This document shows positions 1-9,314 of a stretch of 11,891 bases of DNA, one piece after another. Both the position numbers and the translations under genes were made by a program. The notes under the pieces are model-generated. The model had not been told where the DNA came from. It searched no databases and worked only from the letters and a program-made list of their open reading frames with translations. The stretch is from Brevundimonas vancanneytii. GTDB taxonomy: Bacteria > Pseudomonadota > Alphaproteobacteria > Caulobacterales > Caulobacteraceae. Every line of letters begins with the position of its first letter. The first letter of the stretch is position 1. The stretch spans positions 1 to 11,891 of the forward strand of contig CAMCIP010000056.1 in assembly GCA_945874855.1 (NCBI GenBank). The letters run 5' to 3'.

Positions 1-335
1 GCGAACGGGCCATAGAGGTCCGCCGCGCGCCGCCACCGCTGGATCCCTCCACCCGCTCGGGCAATCCGCGCCGCCGGGGCGAGGGCCGGGCGGCCCTGGT
101 CCTGGACGGCCTGGCCGATGAGGTGCGGCTGCGCTTCGAGCGGCTGCGCGCCTGGCGCCGCGACCGGGCGGCCGAGCAGCGCGTGCCGCCCTATGTCATC
201 TTCCACGACCGCACCCTGCTGGAAATCGCCCGCGCCGACCCCGCCCGCCCCGCCGATCTGGAGCATGTGCCCGGCGTCGGCGAGGCCAAGATGGCCCGCT
301 ATGGCGAGGCGGTGCTGAAGGCGCTGGCGGCCTGA
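1..335 (+). CDS. recQ: RecQ-type ATP-dependent DNA helicase, C-terminal fragment (HRDC domain)
   Basis: This is the 3' end of a gene that starts before the window; 110 residues are visible, reading in frame from base 3 to a TGA at 333-335. RecQ is a 3'-5' DNA helicase that processes recombination intermediates and stalled forks. The visible part is a low-complexity Arg/Pro linker (about residues 7-30) followed by an HRDC domain (about 38-110). The HRDC domain is marked by the run around VPPYVIFHDRTLLEIA and by the helix-hairpin-like PGVGEAKMARYG near the end, both typical of RecQ C-termini. HRDC binds DNA and tunes substrate choice; the helicase and zinc-binding domains would lie upstream and cannot be seen. 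RNase D also carries HRDC domains, but the pattern and the C-terminal position fit RecQ better. No terminator is evident after the stop. Confidence 0.85.
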   Translation, partial: ERAIEVRRAPPPLDPSTRSGNPRRRGEGRAALVLDGLADEVRLRFERLRAWRRDRAAEQRVPPYVIFHDRTLLEIARADPARPADLEHVPGVGEAKMARYGEAVLKALAA

Positions 336-420
336 GGGTCAAGGTTGGTCATGCGTCCGCGTTCTTGACACTCGTCGCTGCCGGGAGGTCATCTGAAGTT
401 GAACGGCGGAGTTTGACCGG

Positions 421-1131
421 GTGGGCCATCGACTGATCATCGCGGGGCTCGCTTTGGCGGCTTGCCAGGGCGACAGCGGACCCATCGGCAAGGATGCGGC
501 GGCGCCAATTGAGGGGCGTGTCGCGGTTGGACTCGACGACCGTCAGTATTGCCGGATGCAGCTTCCCTATGAAGCTGCGCCCCACCGGACATGGAACCGT
601 CTGTCGTCTCTCGGTGGAGGGTTTGCCTGCTATCGCCCCGGCGGCTCTGTCGTCACCTTTCACGAAGCGTCCAGGGCCCCCTGCGGACACTCAGGGGACT
701 CCGGTGACGCCGGCACTCCGATCAGCATCGATCAGGCCAGGACGGAGTTTCAGGCGTGCTCTGCAATGGGTCAGGCCAGCTCGAGGACCCCGACCAATGT
801 GCTGATCGTCTTCCCCGTGGACGGGGCGACGGAGGCGCAGATCGCCGAGTACCGGGATTTCGTCACCTACCTGCCGCAGATGATCTTCTTCGACGGCCTC
901 CCCGTGACGCATTTCCATGCCACCGGCCAGTTCGCCTGCATGGAGACGGACAGGCCGGAGGCCCTTTTTACCCATATCGAAGAGGCCGACATCGTCGACG
1001 GAACCGCCGTGCAGACGATCGAACTGTCGAGCAGCTCCTGCCGGATCGCGATGCCGGAGCTGGCAGGGCACCCTTGGACGGAAATCGTCCGGATGGAGGC
1101 AGGACCCGGTACGCCCTTCTTCGGCAAGTAG
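421..1131 (+). CDS. Predicted cysteine-rich lipoprotein, function unknown
   Basis: I do not recognise the family. The 236-residue product begins at GTG 421. The frame is closed by a TGA at 400-402, and a GGAG ribosome-binding site at 408-411 sits 9 nt before the start, so this start is favoured. The N-terminus is a short lipoprotein signal, with Arg4, a hydrophobic run at 5-14 and a lipobox LAAC with Cys15 as the lipidated residue. Residue +2 is Gln rather than Asp, which in the classical rule favours outer-membrane sorting. Six further cysteines (44, 70, 88, 113, 173, 207) could form three disulfides in the periplasm. A TTGACA at 365-370 could be a -35 element, but no convincing -10 follows. 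Base composition is lower in GC (about 60 % in a sampled line) than gyrB, which fits a poorly conserved accessory gene. Reading-frame confidence is good; function is unknown. Confidence 0.72.
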   Translation: MGHRLIIAGLALAACQGDSGPIGKDAAAPIEGRVAVGLDDRQYCRMQLPYEAAPHRTWNRLSSLGGGFACYRPGGSVVTFHEASRAPCGHSGDSGDAGTPISIDQARTEFQACSAMGQASSRTPTNVLIVFPVDGATEAQIAEYRDFVTYLPQMIFFDGLPVTHFHATGQFACMETDRPEALFTHIEEADIVDGTAVQTIELSSSSCRIAMPELAGHPWTEIVRMEAGPGTPFFGK

Positions 1132-1273
1132 TGCGGGGCCGTTCCGGAGCACTGGGCGGCCTGAGCCGAAACCCGTCCGAAAGCGTCGGATTCGCTCGCT
1201 TTCCGGCCTGGAATTCCTGTATCCTGACGGCCTCGGCCCGGGGCGGATTCGTTCCTGGTCCGCTTCCCTGCCG

Positions 1274-1293
1274 GGGGGCCGCGAACGGCCCTC
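1274..1293 (+). other. GC-rich hairpin in the gyrB leader
   Basis: An inverted repeat pairs 1274-1281 with 1286-1293 (8 bp with one G-U pair) around a CGAA loop. It ends 25 nt before the gyrB ATG and has no T-run, so it is not a standard terminator. It could be a leader structure affecting gyrB expression, or the weak end signal of the lipoprotein gene. A smaller perfect 5-bp hairpin (1176-1180 / 1186-1190) lies upstream in the same gap. I found no clear promoter match between 1132 and 1318. Confidence 0.35.
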
Positions 1294-1318
1294 GAACCGG
1301 CCTTTGACCGAAGACCGA

Positions 1319-3739
<2,421 letters not shown>

Positions 3740-3768
3740 GCCCTACCCGCCGCCGGTGCCGGGCGACG

Positions 3769-4257
3769 TCAGCTGCGGCTTGACGCCAGGAAATCCTCGA
3801 GGCGCGGCCAGGCCCGACCGGCGGGGACTTCCCCGTCGCAGACCACGACCTTGAGGAAGGCCATATTGGTCTCCGGCGGCACGGCCAGCCAGGCGGCGTC
3901 CGCCTCGTCCCAGGCGTCGAACTCGGATCCGTCGGCGTCATATTCCTCGGTGCGGATGACCCGCCACAGGTTCTGCTCGCAGCGGAACTGATAGGTCTCG
4001 ACCGCATGTTCGCGGTCGCCGGCGGACCGCGCCGCGCGCGGCGCCCGGGCCATGCGCACGACCTTGGCGCCGTCCGCCTCCGCCATGCCGCCGACGTCGA
4101 CCAGATAGATCGAGCCGGAGGTGCGCGACAGCGTGTGCCATGACGACGTGCCGGCGGGCGGCGGCGCCTCTGTGGTCAAGGTCTCCTGCTGCTGCGCCAT
4201 CGCCATGCCCGGCGCGGCCACACAGGCCCCGAGGATCATCCAGCCCCACAGCTTCAT
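3769..4257 (-). CDS. Exported protein resembling surface-adhesin protein E
   Basis: A 162-residue protein with an N-terminal signal: Lys2, a hydrophobic stretch at 3-18 and a likely signal-peptidase I site AMA|QQ after residue 21. Cys12 within LGAC could alternatively be read as a weak lipobox. The mature part has two cysteines (93 and 140), probably one disulfide. The order Trp40..., SGSIYLVD, ...VVRM..., YQFRC, ...EEYDADG..., VPP..., LKVVVC resembles the surface-adhesin E fold (PF16747), a small beta-rich secreted domain. That match is by memory of the pattern and is an inference. Start ATG 4257 has a strong AGGGAG ribosome-binding site 6 nt upstream; the frame continues further upstream but without signal-like sequence. 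It diverges from the hydrolase gene across 103 bp and converges with gyrB. Confidence 0.82.
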   Translation of the reverse strand: MKLWGWMILGACVAAPGMAMAQQQETLTTEAPPPAGTSSWHTLSRTSGSIYLVDVGGMAEADGAKVVRMARAPRAARSAGDREHAVETYQFRCEQNLWRVIRTEEYDADGSEFDAWDEADAAWLAVPPETNMAFLKVVVCDGEVPAGRAWPRLEDFLASSRS

Positions 4258-4288
4258 GTCGTTCTCCCTGAACAGCCCCGGCGACATG

Positions 4289-4307
4289 ATCCGCCTTCGG
4301 TGCGGAT
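4289..4307. promoter_or_regulatory. Palindrome in the divergent promoter region, possible operator
   Basis: ATCCGC (4289-4294) and GCGGAT (4302-4307) form a perfect 6-bp inverted repeat with a 7-nt spacer, inside the 103-bp gap between two divergently transcribed exported-protein genes. It abuts the possible -35 element of the plus-strand gene at 4307-4313. It may be a shared operator or simply a small hairpin; the sequence alone cannot decide. Confidence 0.35.
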
Positions 4308-4331
4308 TGGCAAGCCCCCGGCGCCTACACT
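4307..4331 (+). promoter_or_regulatory. Possible promoter of the hydrolase gene
   Basis: TTGGCAA (4307-4313) resembles the Caulobacter -35 TTGACGS. CCTACACT (4324-4331) resembles the -10 GCTANAWC at a 10-nt gap, within the 10-14 nt range reported for that consensus. The leader would be about 25 nt. No strong ribosome-binding site is visible before ATG 4361. Confidence 0.3.
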
Positions 4332-4360
4332 TCGCCGCAGGACGCGGCCAGTATGGCCCC

Positions 4361-5254
4361 ATGCTCCGCCTCGCCTCGACCTTTGCCCTCGCTCTTGTCC
4401 TGTTCACGGCCGCCGCGGAGGCGGCCCGGGCCCAGGTCGGCGCCCCGGCCGCGACGTTCAGATCGGACCGCATCGTCGTCGAGACGCGCGGACGCGGTCC
4501 CGACGTCATCCTGATCCCCGGCCTGGCGTCGACCGGTGTGGTGTGGAGCCGGCTGGCCGACCGGCTCGACGACAACCATACCGTCCATCTGGTCTCGGTG
4601 CGCGGCTTCGGGACCCTGGCTCCGGAGGCCAATGCGGCCGGCCCGCTGGTCGGGCCCGTGGCCGGCGAGGTGCTGCGCTACGCCCGCGATCGGGGCCTGC
4701 GGGCACCGGCGGTGATCGGCCATTCCATGGGCGGCCTGGTCGCCCTGCGCGTCGGGGCCGACGGCGGACGCGGCATAGGCCGGGTCATGGTGGTGGACGC
4801 CTCGCCCTTCTTTCCCGCCCTGCTGAACGGGGCGGCGGGGGCTCGCGACGTGGAGCCGATCGCCCGGCTGGCCTATCAGGCCGTGCTGTTCATCGGCGAC
4901 GAGGCCCTGACCGGCGGGGCCTGGGGCCGCGAAATGGGTCAAGCCTCTGACGCCCTGATCGGCGGGGTCGGCTGGCAGGGCGGCGACCGTCGCGTCCTCG
5001 CCCAGGGCCTGTATGAGGTCATGACCCTGGACCTGCGCCGCCGGCTGCCCGACATCGCCGCGCCCGTCACCGTCGCCTATGGGTGGAGCCGCGCCGAGGG
5101 CTCGCCGCGCCGCGACCTCGGCCGCCTGCTGCGACCCGCCTATGCCGGCCTGCGCACCCCCGTCCGACTGGAACCGATCGAAGGCGCGGAACACATGGTC
5201 ATGATCGACCAGCCCACCCGCTTCGAGGCCGCGGTGCGACGGTTCCTGCGCTGA
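4361..5254 (+). CDS. Exported alpha/beta hydrolase
   Basis: A 297-residue alpha/beta-hydrolase with an N-terminal signal (hydrophobic 5-19) and a likely cleavage site ARA|QV after residue 24, so it should act in the periplasm or outside the cell. Fold landmarks: the oxyanion region LIPGLAST at 51-58, the nucleophile elbow GHSMGG with Ser122, and the catalytic His278 in GAEHMVM. The acid is less clear: where Asp usually follows strand 7 the sequence reads VTVAYGWSRAEG, so Glu246, or Asp146 in VVDASP, are candidates. Substrate (ester, lactone or peptide) cannot be told. Start ATG 4361 directly precedes the signal peptide; the frame extends upstream only by overlapping the divergent gene. It ends 24 nt from the convergent end of recF. 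Confidence 0.88.
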   Translation: MLRLASTFALALVLFTAAAEAARAQVGAPAATFRSDRIVVETRGRGPDVILIPGLASTGVVWSRLADRLDDNHTVHLVSVRGFGTLAPEANAAGPLVGPVAGEVLRYARDRGLRAPAVIGHSMGGLVALRVGADGGRGIGRVMVVDASPFFPALLNGAAGARDVEPIARLAYQAVLFIGDEALTGGAWGREMGQASDALIGGVGWQGGDRRVLAQGLYEVMTLDLRRRLPDIAAPVTVAYGWSRAEGSPRRDLGRLLRPAYAGLRTPVRLEPIEGAEHMVMIDQPTRFEAAVRRFLR

Positions 5255-5258
5255 TCCG

Positions 5259-5276
5259 GGCGGACGACAGCCCGCC
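5259..5276. terminator. Weak hairpin between convergent gene ends
   Basis: GGCGG (5259-5263) and CCGCC (5272-5276) can pair around an 8-nt loop in the 24-nt gap between the hydrolase stop and the recF stop. There is no T-run on either strand, so this is only a possible bidirectional terminator. Confidence 0.2.
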
Positions 5277-5278
5277 GT

Positions 5279-6424
5279 TCACCCCTCCGGGGTCAAGGCC
5301 CCGCCGTCCACGCGGACGAAGGCGGCGCGGCCGCGCAGGGTCTCGAACAGGGGGGCTTCCGTGCCCGTCATCACCGTCTGCACGCCCAGGGCGGTGATCT
5401 CGTCGAACAGGGCCGCGCGGCGACCGGCATCCAGATGGGCCGGGGCCTCGTCGAGCAGAAGCAGGGGGCGCGCCCCCGCGGCCCCCGCCGCCGCCTCCAG
5501 CCGCGCCAGCTGGGCCAGGATCAGGTTCAGGGCCAGGGCCTTCTGCTCGCCCGACGACCCCTCCGCCGCCGGGCGGTTCTTCTGGCGGTGCAGGGCGGTC
5601 AGGTCCGTGCGGTGCGGCCCGAACAGCGACCGCCCCGCCGCCGCGTCGCGTGCCCGCGACCGGGCCAGACCCTCGCGCAGGGCCGCCGCGATCGCCGCTG
5701 CGTCGGCGCCCGCCCCGGCGTCGGTCTCGGCCGCCCCGTCCAGCCCCAGATCGGCCAGGGGGAAGGGCCGGTCGGCGCGCGCGTCCACCGCCGCCTGCAG
5801 ATCCTTCAGCGCCGCGGCCCGGGCCCCGGCCACCCGCGCCCCCGCCTCGCCCAGCCGGACCTCCAGCGCCTCCAGCCACAGGGGGTCGGCCTCGCGTCCT
5901 TCGGCCCCGTCGGTCAGCAGCCGGAGACGCTCGCGCAGGGCCTTGTCATAGGCCGCCACCGCTGCGGCATGATCGGGCCGGGCCGCGAACACCAGCCGGT
6001 CGAAGAAGCGCAGCCGCTCGGCCCGGGCGTCAGAGAACAGCCGGTCCTGCTCGGGCGTGGCCCAGACCGGCCGCAGCCAGTCCAGCAGCCGCCCCGGCGG
6101 CGCCGTCTCCCCGTCGATCCGCACCATGCGCCGCGCCGATCCGGCGGCCTGGACCCCGGTGCCCAGCCTCACCTCTCCGTCGGCACTGTCCAGGGTCGCG
6201 GCCACGGCCCAGGCCCGGCCGCCCGCCTCGCCCGGCTCGCGCCGCCCCATCTCCGGCGCCGTGGCCCCGCGCAGGCCGCGCCCGGGCGTGAACAGGCTGA
6301 AGCCCTCCAGCACATTGGTCTTGCCCGCCCCATTGGCCCCGTGCAGCACCGTGACCGGTGCGGTCAGGTCCATGCGGGCGGTCGCATAGGAGCGGAAGTC
6401 GGTCAGGGTCAGGGCGGTGATCAA
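5279..6424 (-). CDS. recF: DNA replication and repair protein RecF
   Basis: RecF is an SMC/ABC-like ATPase of the RecFOR pathway that helps load RecA at single-strand gaps. The 381-residue product (normal is about 360-380) has Walker A GANGAGKT at 29-36, GPHRTD at 269-274, the ABC signature SSGEQK at 290-295, and Walker B LLLLDEAPAHLD at 321-332 followed by TGTE at 353-356. The start is TTG at 6424: a TAA stands four codons upstream in frame, and the next ATG (codon 18) would remove the first conserved beta strand (ITALTLTDFRSY). No good Shine-Dalgarno sequence precedes the TTG. It follows dnaN by 58 nt, so it is probably co-transcribed with dnaN. The middle region (about 170-265) is Ala/Arg-rich, normal for high-GC RecF. 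Confidence 0.97.
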   Translation of the reverse strand: MITALTLTDFRSYATARMDLTAPVTVLHGANGAGKTNVLEGFSLFTPGRGLRGATAPEMGRREPGEAGGRAWAVAATLDSADGEVRLGTGVQAAGSARRMVRIDGETAPPGRLLDWLRPVWATPEQDRLFSDARAERLRFFDRLVFAARPDHAAAVAAYDKALRERLRLLTDGAEGREADPLWLEALEVRLGEAGARVAGARAAALKDLQAAVDARADRPFPLADLGLDGAAETDAGAGADAAAIAAALREGLARSRARDAAAGRSLFGPHRTDLTALHRQKNRPAAEGSSGEQKALALNLILAQLARLEAAAGAAGARPLLLLDEAPAHLDAGRRAALFDEITALGVQTVMTGTEAPLFETLRGRAAFVRVDGGALTPEG

Positions 6425-6482
6425 GCCGCCGGTTTAGCCGGGCCCCGGAGGTCTTGCTACCAAGGTGAGCGGAGAGAGGGCC

Positions 6483-7601
6483 CTAAACCCGCAGCGGCAT
6501 CAGCACATACTGGACGCCCGGGTCGCCCGGATCGAGCACCAGGGTCGGCGAGGCCGGGTCGGCGAATTTGAAGTGGGCGGTCTCGCCGGTGATCTGGCCG
6601 GCCACGTCCAGCAGATAGCGGGCGTTGAAGCCGATCTCGAAGGGCTCTTCGGAATAGCCGATCTCGACCTCCTCGACGCCCTGGCCGGCCTCCATGTTGC
6701 GCACGGTCAGGGTGACGCGGTCCTGGTCGAAGGCCAGCTTCACGCTGCGGCTCTTCTCGGCCGAGATGGTGGCCACCCGGTCCACGGCCGAGGCGAAGAC
6801 GGCGTTGTCGACGTCGGCCTGCTTGTCGTTGCCCTTGGGGATGACCCGGGCATAGTCGGGGAAGGCGCCGTCGATGACCTTGGAGGTCAGCGAGGCCTGG
6901 CCGAACTCGAACCGGATGCGCTGGGCGCTGACCATGACGTCGACCACGCCCGAGCCGTCGTCCAGCAGGCGGCGGACCTGATCGATCGTCTTGCGCGGCA
7001 CGATGACGCCCGGCCCGCCGGCCGCGCCCTCGGGTGCCGGGGTCTCGGCCAGGGCGAGGCGGTGGCCGTCGGTGGCCACGGCGCGCAGCAGGGGGATGCC
7101 GTTCTCGGCGACCGTGTGCAGGTAGAGGCCGTTCAGATAGTAGCGCGTCTCCTCCGTCGAGACGGCGAAGCGGGTCTTGTCGATCAGCCGGGCCAGGTCC
7201 TCCTTGGGCAGGGCATAGCGGGCCCCGCCGGCGTCATTGGACATGACCGGAAAGTCGCCGGCCGGCAGGACCGGCAGGTTGAATTTGGACCGCCCGGCCT
7301 GGACCACCAGCCGCGGATCGTCCCCGTCCCACGTCAGCGAGACCTCGGCCCCTTCGGGCAGTTTGCGCACGATCTCGTACAGGGTGTGGGCCGGGGCGGT
7401 GATCTGGCCCTCGACCTGGACCTGGGCCTCGGCCTCGTCGACCATCTCCATGTCGAGGTCGGTGGCGGCGAAGCTGAGCTTGTCGCGACCGGCCGACAGC
7501 AGGACGTTGGACAGGATGGGGATGGTGTTGCGGCGCTCGACCACACTCTGAACATGGCCCAGGGCCCGGATGAGCGCGGATCGTTCGATGGTCAGCTGCA
7601 T
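6483..7601 (-). CDS. dnaN: DNA polymerase III beta subunit (sliding clamp)
   Basis: DnaN dimerises into a ring that tethers DNA polymerase III and repair factors to DNA. The 372-residue product has the three-domain clamp layout. Landmarks are RNTIPILSNVLL at 24-35, TDGHRLAL at 178-185, the conserved DGAFPDYARVIP at 244-255, and the C-terminal VLMPLRV, which matches the family's MPxRL-type end that forms part of the client-binding pocket. ATG 7601 is preceded by GAGG with a 9-nt gap. It is downstream of dnaA on the same strand with a 211-nt gap holding its own candidate promoter, so it can be transcribed independently of dnaA; recF follows by 58 nt. Confidence 0.98.
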   Translation of the reverse strand: MQLTIERSALIRALGHVQSVVERRNTIPILSNVLLSAGRDKLSFAATDLDMEMVDEAEAQVQVEGQITAPAHTLYEIVRKLPEGAEVSLTWDGDDPRLVVQAGRSKFNLPVLPAGDFPVMSNDAGGARYALPKEDLARLIDKTRFAVSTEETRYYLNGLYLHTVAENGIPLLRAVATDGHRLALAETPAPEGAAGGPGVIVPRKTIDQVRRLLDDGSGVVDVMVSAQRIRFEFGQASLTSKVIDGAFPDYARVIPKGNDKQADVDNAVFASAVDRVATISAEKSRSVKLAFDQDRVTLTVRNMEAGQGVEEVEIGYSEEPFEIGFNARYLLDVAGQITGETAHFKFADPASPTLVLDPGDPGVQYVLMPLRV

Positions 7602-7650
7602 GTCGTCTCGCCTCGGGGCGACTCAACCGCCCCGCATACTGTGGCCTGAG

Positions 7651-7678
7651 ACACTAGCGGATTGGGAAGACGGGGCAA
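7651..7678 (-). promoter_or_regulatory. Candidate dnaN promoter
   Basis: On the minus strand, TTGCCCC (7678-7672) resembles the Caulobacter -35 TTGACGS and GCTAGTGT (7658-7651) shares the GCTA core of the -10 GCTANAWC, with a 13-nt gap. The predicted leader is about 45 nt. A GANTC site (7620-7624) lies between this promoter and the dnaN start. Confidence 0.4.
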
Positions 7679-7687
7679 GGAAGGGGG

Positions 7688-7704
7688 CCGGGCTTAGGGC
7701 CCGG
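7688..7704 (-). terminator. GC-rich hairpin between dnaA and dnaN
   Basis: CCGGGC (7688-7693) and GCCCGG (7699-7704) form a perfect 6-bp stem with a 5-nt loop, about 110 nt past the dnaA stop. There is no T-run on the minus strand. It may weakly end dnaA transcripts upstream of the dnaN promoter, or be a structured leader element for read-through transcripts. Confidence 0.3.
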
Positions 7705-7728
7705 GGCTCCGCACGCATCGCCGCCGCC

Positions 7729-7737
7729 CGTGGATAA
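7729..7737 (-). promoter_or_regulatory. Near-consensus DnaA box
   Basis: The minus strand reads TTATCCACG, eight of nine bases of the E. coli R1-type box TTATCCACA. It lies between dnaA and dnaN, upstream of the candidate dnaN promoter. I saw no second close match by eye in the gap, so this looks like a regulatory site rather than an origin. Confidence 0.5.
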
Positions 7738-7772
7738 CCCGGTGGACGGCAGCTCTGTCACCGCCATCGCGA

Positions 7773-7805
7773 GCCCTGATCCCCAAGCCCTGATCCCCAA
7801 GCCCT
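7773..7805. repeat. Perfect 14-bp tandem repeat just after dnaA
   Basis: The unit GCCCTGATCCCCAA occurs at 7773-7786 and again at 7787-7800, followed by a partial third copy GCCCT (7801-7805). It lies 8-40 nt beyond the dnaA stop. A 6-bp hairpin (7806-7811 / 7816-7821) that includes the dnaA stop codon in its loop adjoins it. Role unknown; replication slippage is the simplest origin. Confidence 0.8.
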
Positions 7806-7812
7806 CGCGGCG

Positions 7813-9243
7813 TCAGCCGCGCAGCTTCCGCGTCAGCGTCTCGACGTCACGGGCGATCTGGTCGTCCTGGACCATCAGCTCGCCGACCTTGCGCACCCCG
7901 TGCAGGACCGTGGTGTGGTCGCGCCCGCCGAAGCGGCGGCCGATGTCGGGATAGGACCGGGTCGTGTGCTGCTTGCACAGATACATGGCGATCTGGCGCG
8001 GGCGGGCCACGGCGCGGTTGCGGCGGTCGCTGAGCAGATCGGCCTGTTTCAGGTTGAAATGGTCGGCCACGGTCTTCTGGATCTCGTCCACGGTGATCCG
8101 CCGCTCGGGCCCGCCGCGGAAGGCGGCGCCCAGCAGGGCCCGCACCTCGTCGACGGTCAGGCCGGGCAGACGGGCCCCGGCGGCGGCGGCGACGGTGTTC
8201 ACCGCCCCCTCCAGCTCGCGCATGGTGCCCGGCGTCTGGTCGACCAGCTGCTCCAGCACCGGCTCGGGCGCCGCGCCCGACACCACGCCCAGCGCGGCCA
8301 GGGTCTGCAGACGGTTGCGCGCCACGGCCAGCTTCAGGGCCCGGTCGCCCGCCTCGATCGGGCAGGTCAGGCCGGCCGACAGATGGCTGCGCAGGCGCGG
8401 CTCCATCTCCGACAGGGCCATGGGGGCCCGGTCGGCCGACATGACCACGCGGCGGCCGTCCTCCAGCAGGGAGGTCAGGGTGGAGAGCAGCTCCTCCTGG
8501 GTCGCGGCCTTGTTGCCGACGAACTGGACGTCGTCGATCAGCAGCATGTCGGCGGTGCGCAGCTGGTCCTTGAAGGCGGCCATCTGGCGGTCCTGCATGG
8601 CCCGCATGAAGCTGGACAGGAAGCGTTCGGCGGTCAGGTAGATGACCCGGGCGTCGGGGCGCAGGCGCTGCGCCTCCCAGGCGATGGCGTTCAGCAGATG
8701 GGTCTTGCCGTAGCCATAGGGGCCGCAGAAGACGACCGGGTTGAAATGGCCGTCGGCCCAGGACGCCACCTGGCGCGCCACGGCCAGGGCGAAGGCATTG
8801 CCGTGCCCCTCCACGAAACCGTCGAAGGTCAGCCGCTCCTGCAGACCGGCCGCGCGCACGGCGCGGGCCCCGTCGGCCACGGGAGCCACGGTCGGCGCGG
8901 GCACGGCCCGCACCGCGGGCGCCTCGGCGACCTGGGCGGCGATGACGGAGGGGGTGATCCCCGGCATGTCGGCGCGGCAGCGCACGTCCAGCCGGCGCGC
9001 CAGACCGTCGAGGCCCAGCCACAGCTCATTGAGGCGACGCAGGGCGTTCTTGCGGACCCAGTCCCGCGCATAGCCCGTGGGGGTAACCACGACCAGCTGG
9101 CCGGCGCCGTCCATGCGCACCGCCGAGGGGGCAATGTAGCTGCTGAACGGCCCGTCGCCGATCTCCGACCGCAGCCGTGCGGCCGCCTCCACCCAGATCC
9201 GGTCCGGATCCGTCAAAACCACGCGTGCCGCGTCTCCCGCCAT
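7813..9243 (-). CDS. dnaA: Chromosomal replication initiator protein DnaA
   Basis: DnaA is the AAA+ initiator that binds DnaA boxes, melts the origin and recruits helicase; in Caulobacter it is also a transcription factor. The 476-residue product has domain I (about 12-90), a short Pro/Ala/Val linker (95-130), the AAA+ domain with Walker A GPYGYGKTHL at 174-183 and Walker B LLIDDVQF at 234-241, sensor I near SADRAP at 269-274, sensor II Arg342 in GTMRELEGAVN, and the DNA-binding domain IV with the signature GGRDHTTVLHGVRKV at 439-453. ATG 9243 gives a normal domain I start and has AGGG about 8 nt upstream; GTG 9252 is an alternative. The frame stays open to 9390, but that extension overlaps a probable leader. 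In box VII the usual SRF arginine is replaced by His287. It lies downstream of rpsT, from which a strong hairpin separates it. Confidence 0.98.
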   Translation of the reverse strand: MAGDAARVVLTDPDRIWVEAAARLRSEIGDGPFSSYIAPSAVRMDGAGQLVVVTPTGYARDWVRKNALRRLNELWLGLDGLARRLDVRCRADMPGITPSVIAAQVAEAPAVRAVPAPTVAPVADGARAVRAAGLQERLTFDGFVEGHGNAFALAVARQVASWADGHFNPVVFCGPYGYGKTHLLNAIAWEAQRLRPDARVIYLTAERFLSSFMRAMQDRQMAAFKDQLRTADMLLIDDVQFVGNKAATQEELLSTLTSLLEDGRRVVMSADRAPMALSEMEPRLRSHLSAGLTCPIEAGDRALKLAVARNRLQTLAALGVVSGAAPEPVLEQLVDQTPGTMRELEGAVNTVAAAAGARLPGLTVDEVRALLGAAFRGGPERRITVDEIQKTVADHFNLKQADLLSDRRNRAVARPRQIAMYLCKQHTTRSYPDIGRRFGGRDHTTVLHGVRKVGELMVQDDQIARDVETLTRKLRG

Positions 9244-9314
9244 TCCTGCCACCCTTGCCTCTTCCCGTTCGGGACGCGCCTCAAGGAGGCCTGGTCCAGG
9301 GACGCGATCTCCCA

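Noticed and set aside
3740..3768. Convergent terminator between gyrB and the adhesin-like gene
   Set aside because: Only a 4-bp CCGG inverted repeat with a 2-nt loop is present and there is no T-run.
6465..7649. A 394-codon open frame on the plus strand opposite dnaN
   Set aside because: Shadow of dnaN: Gly/Asp/Val-rich translation without motifs.
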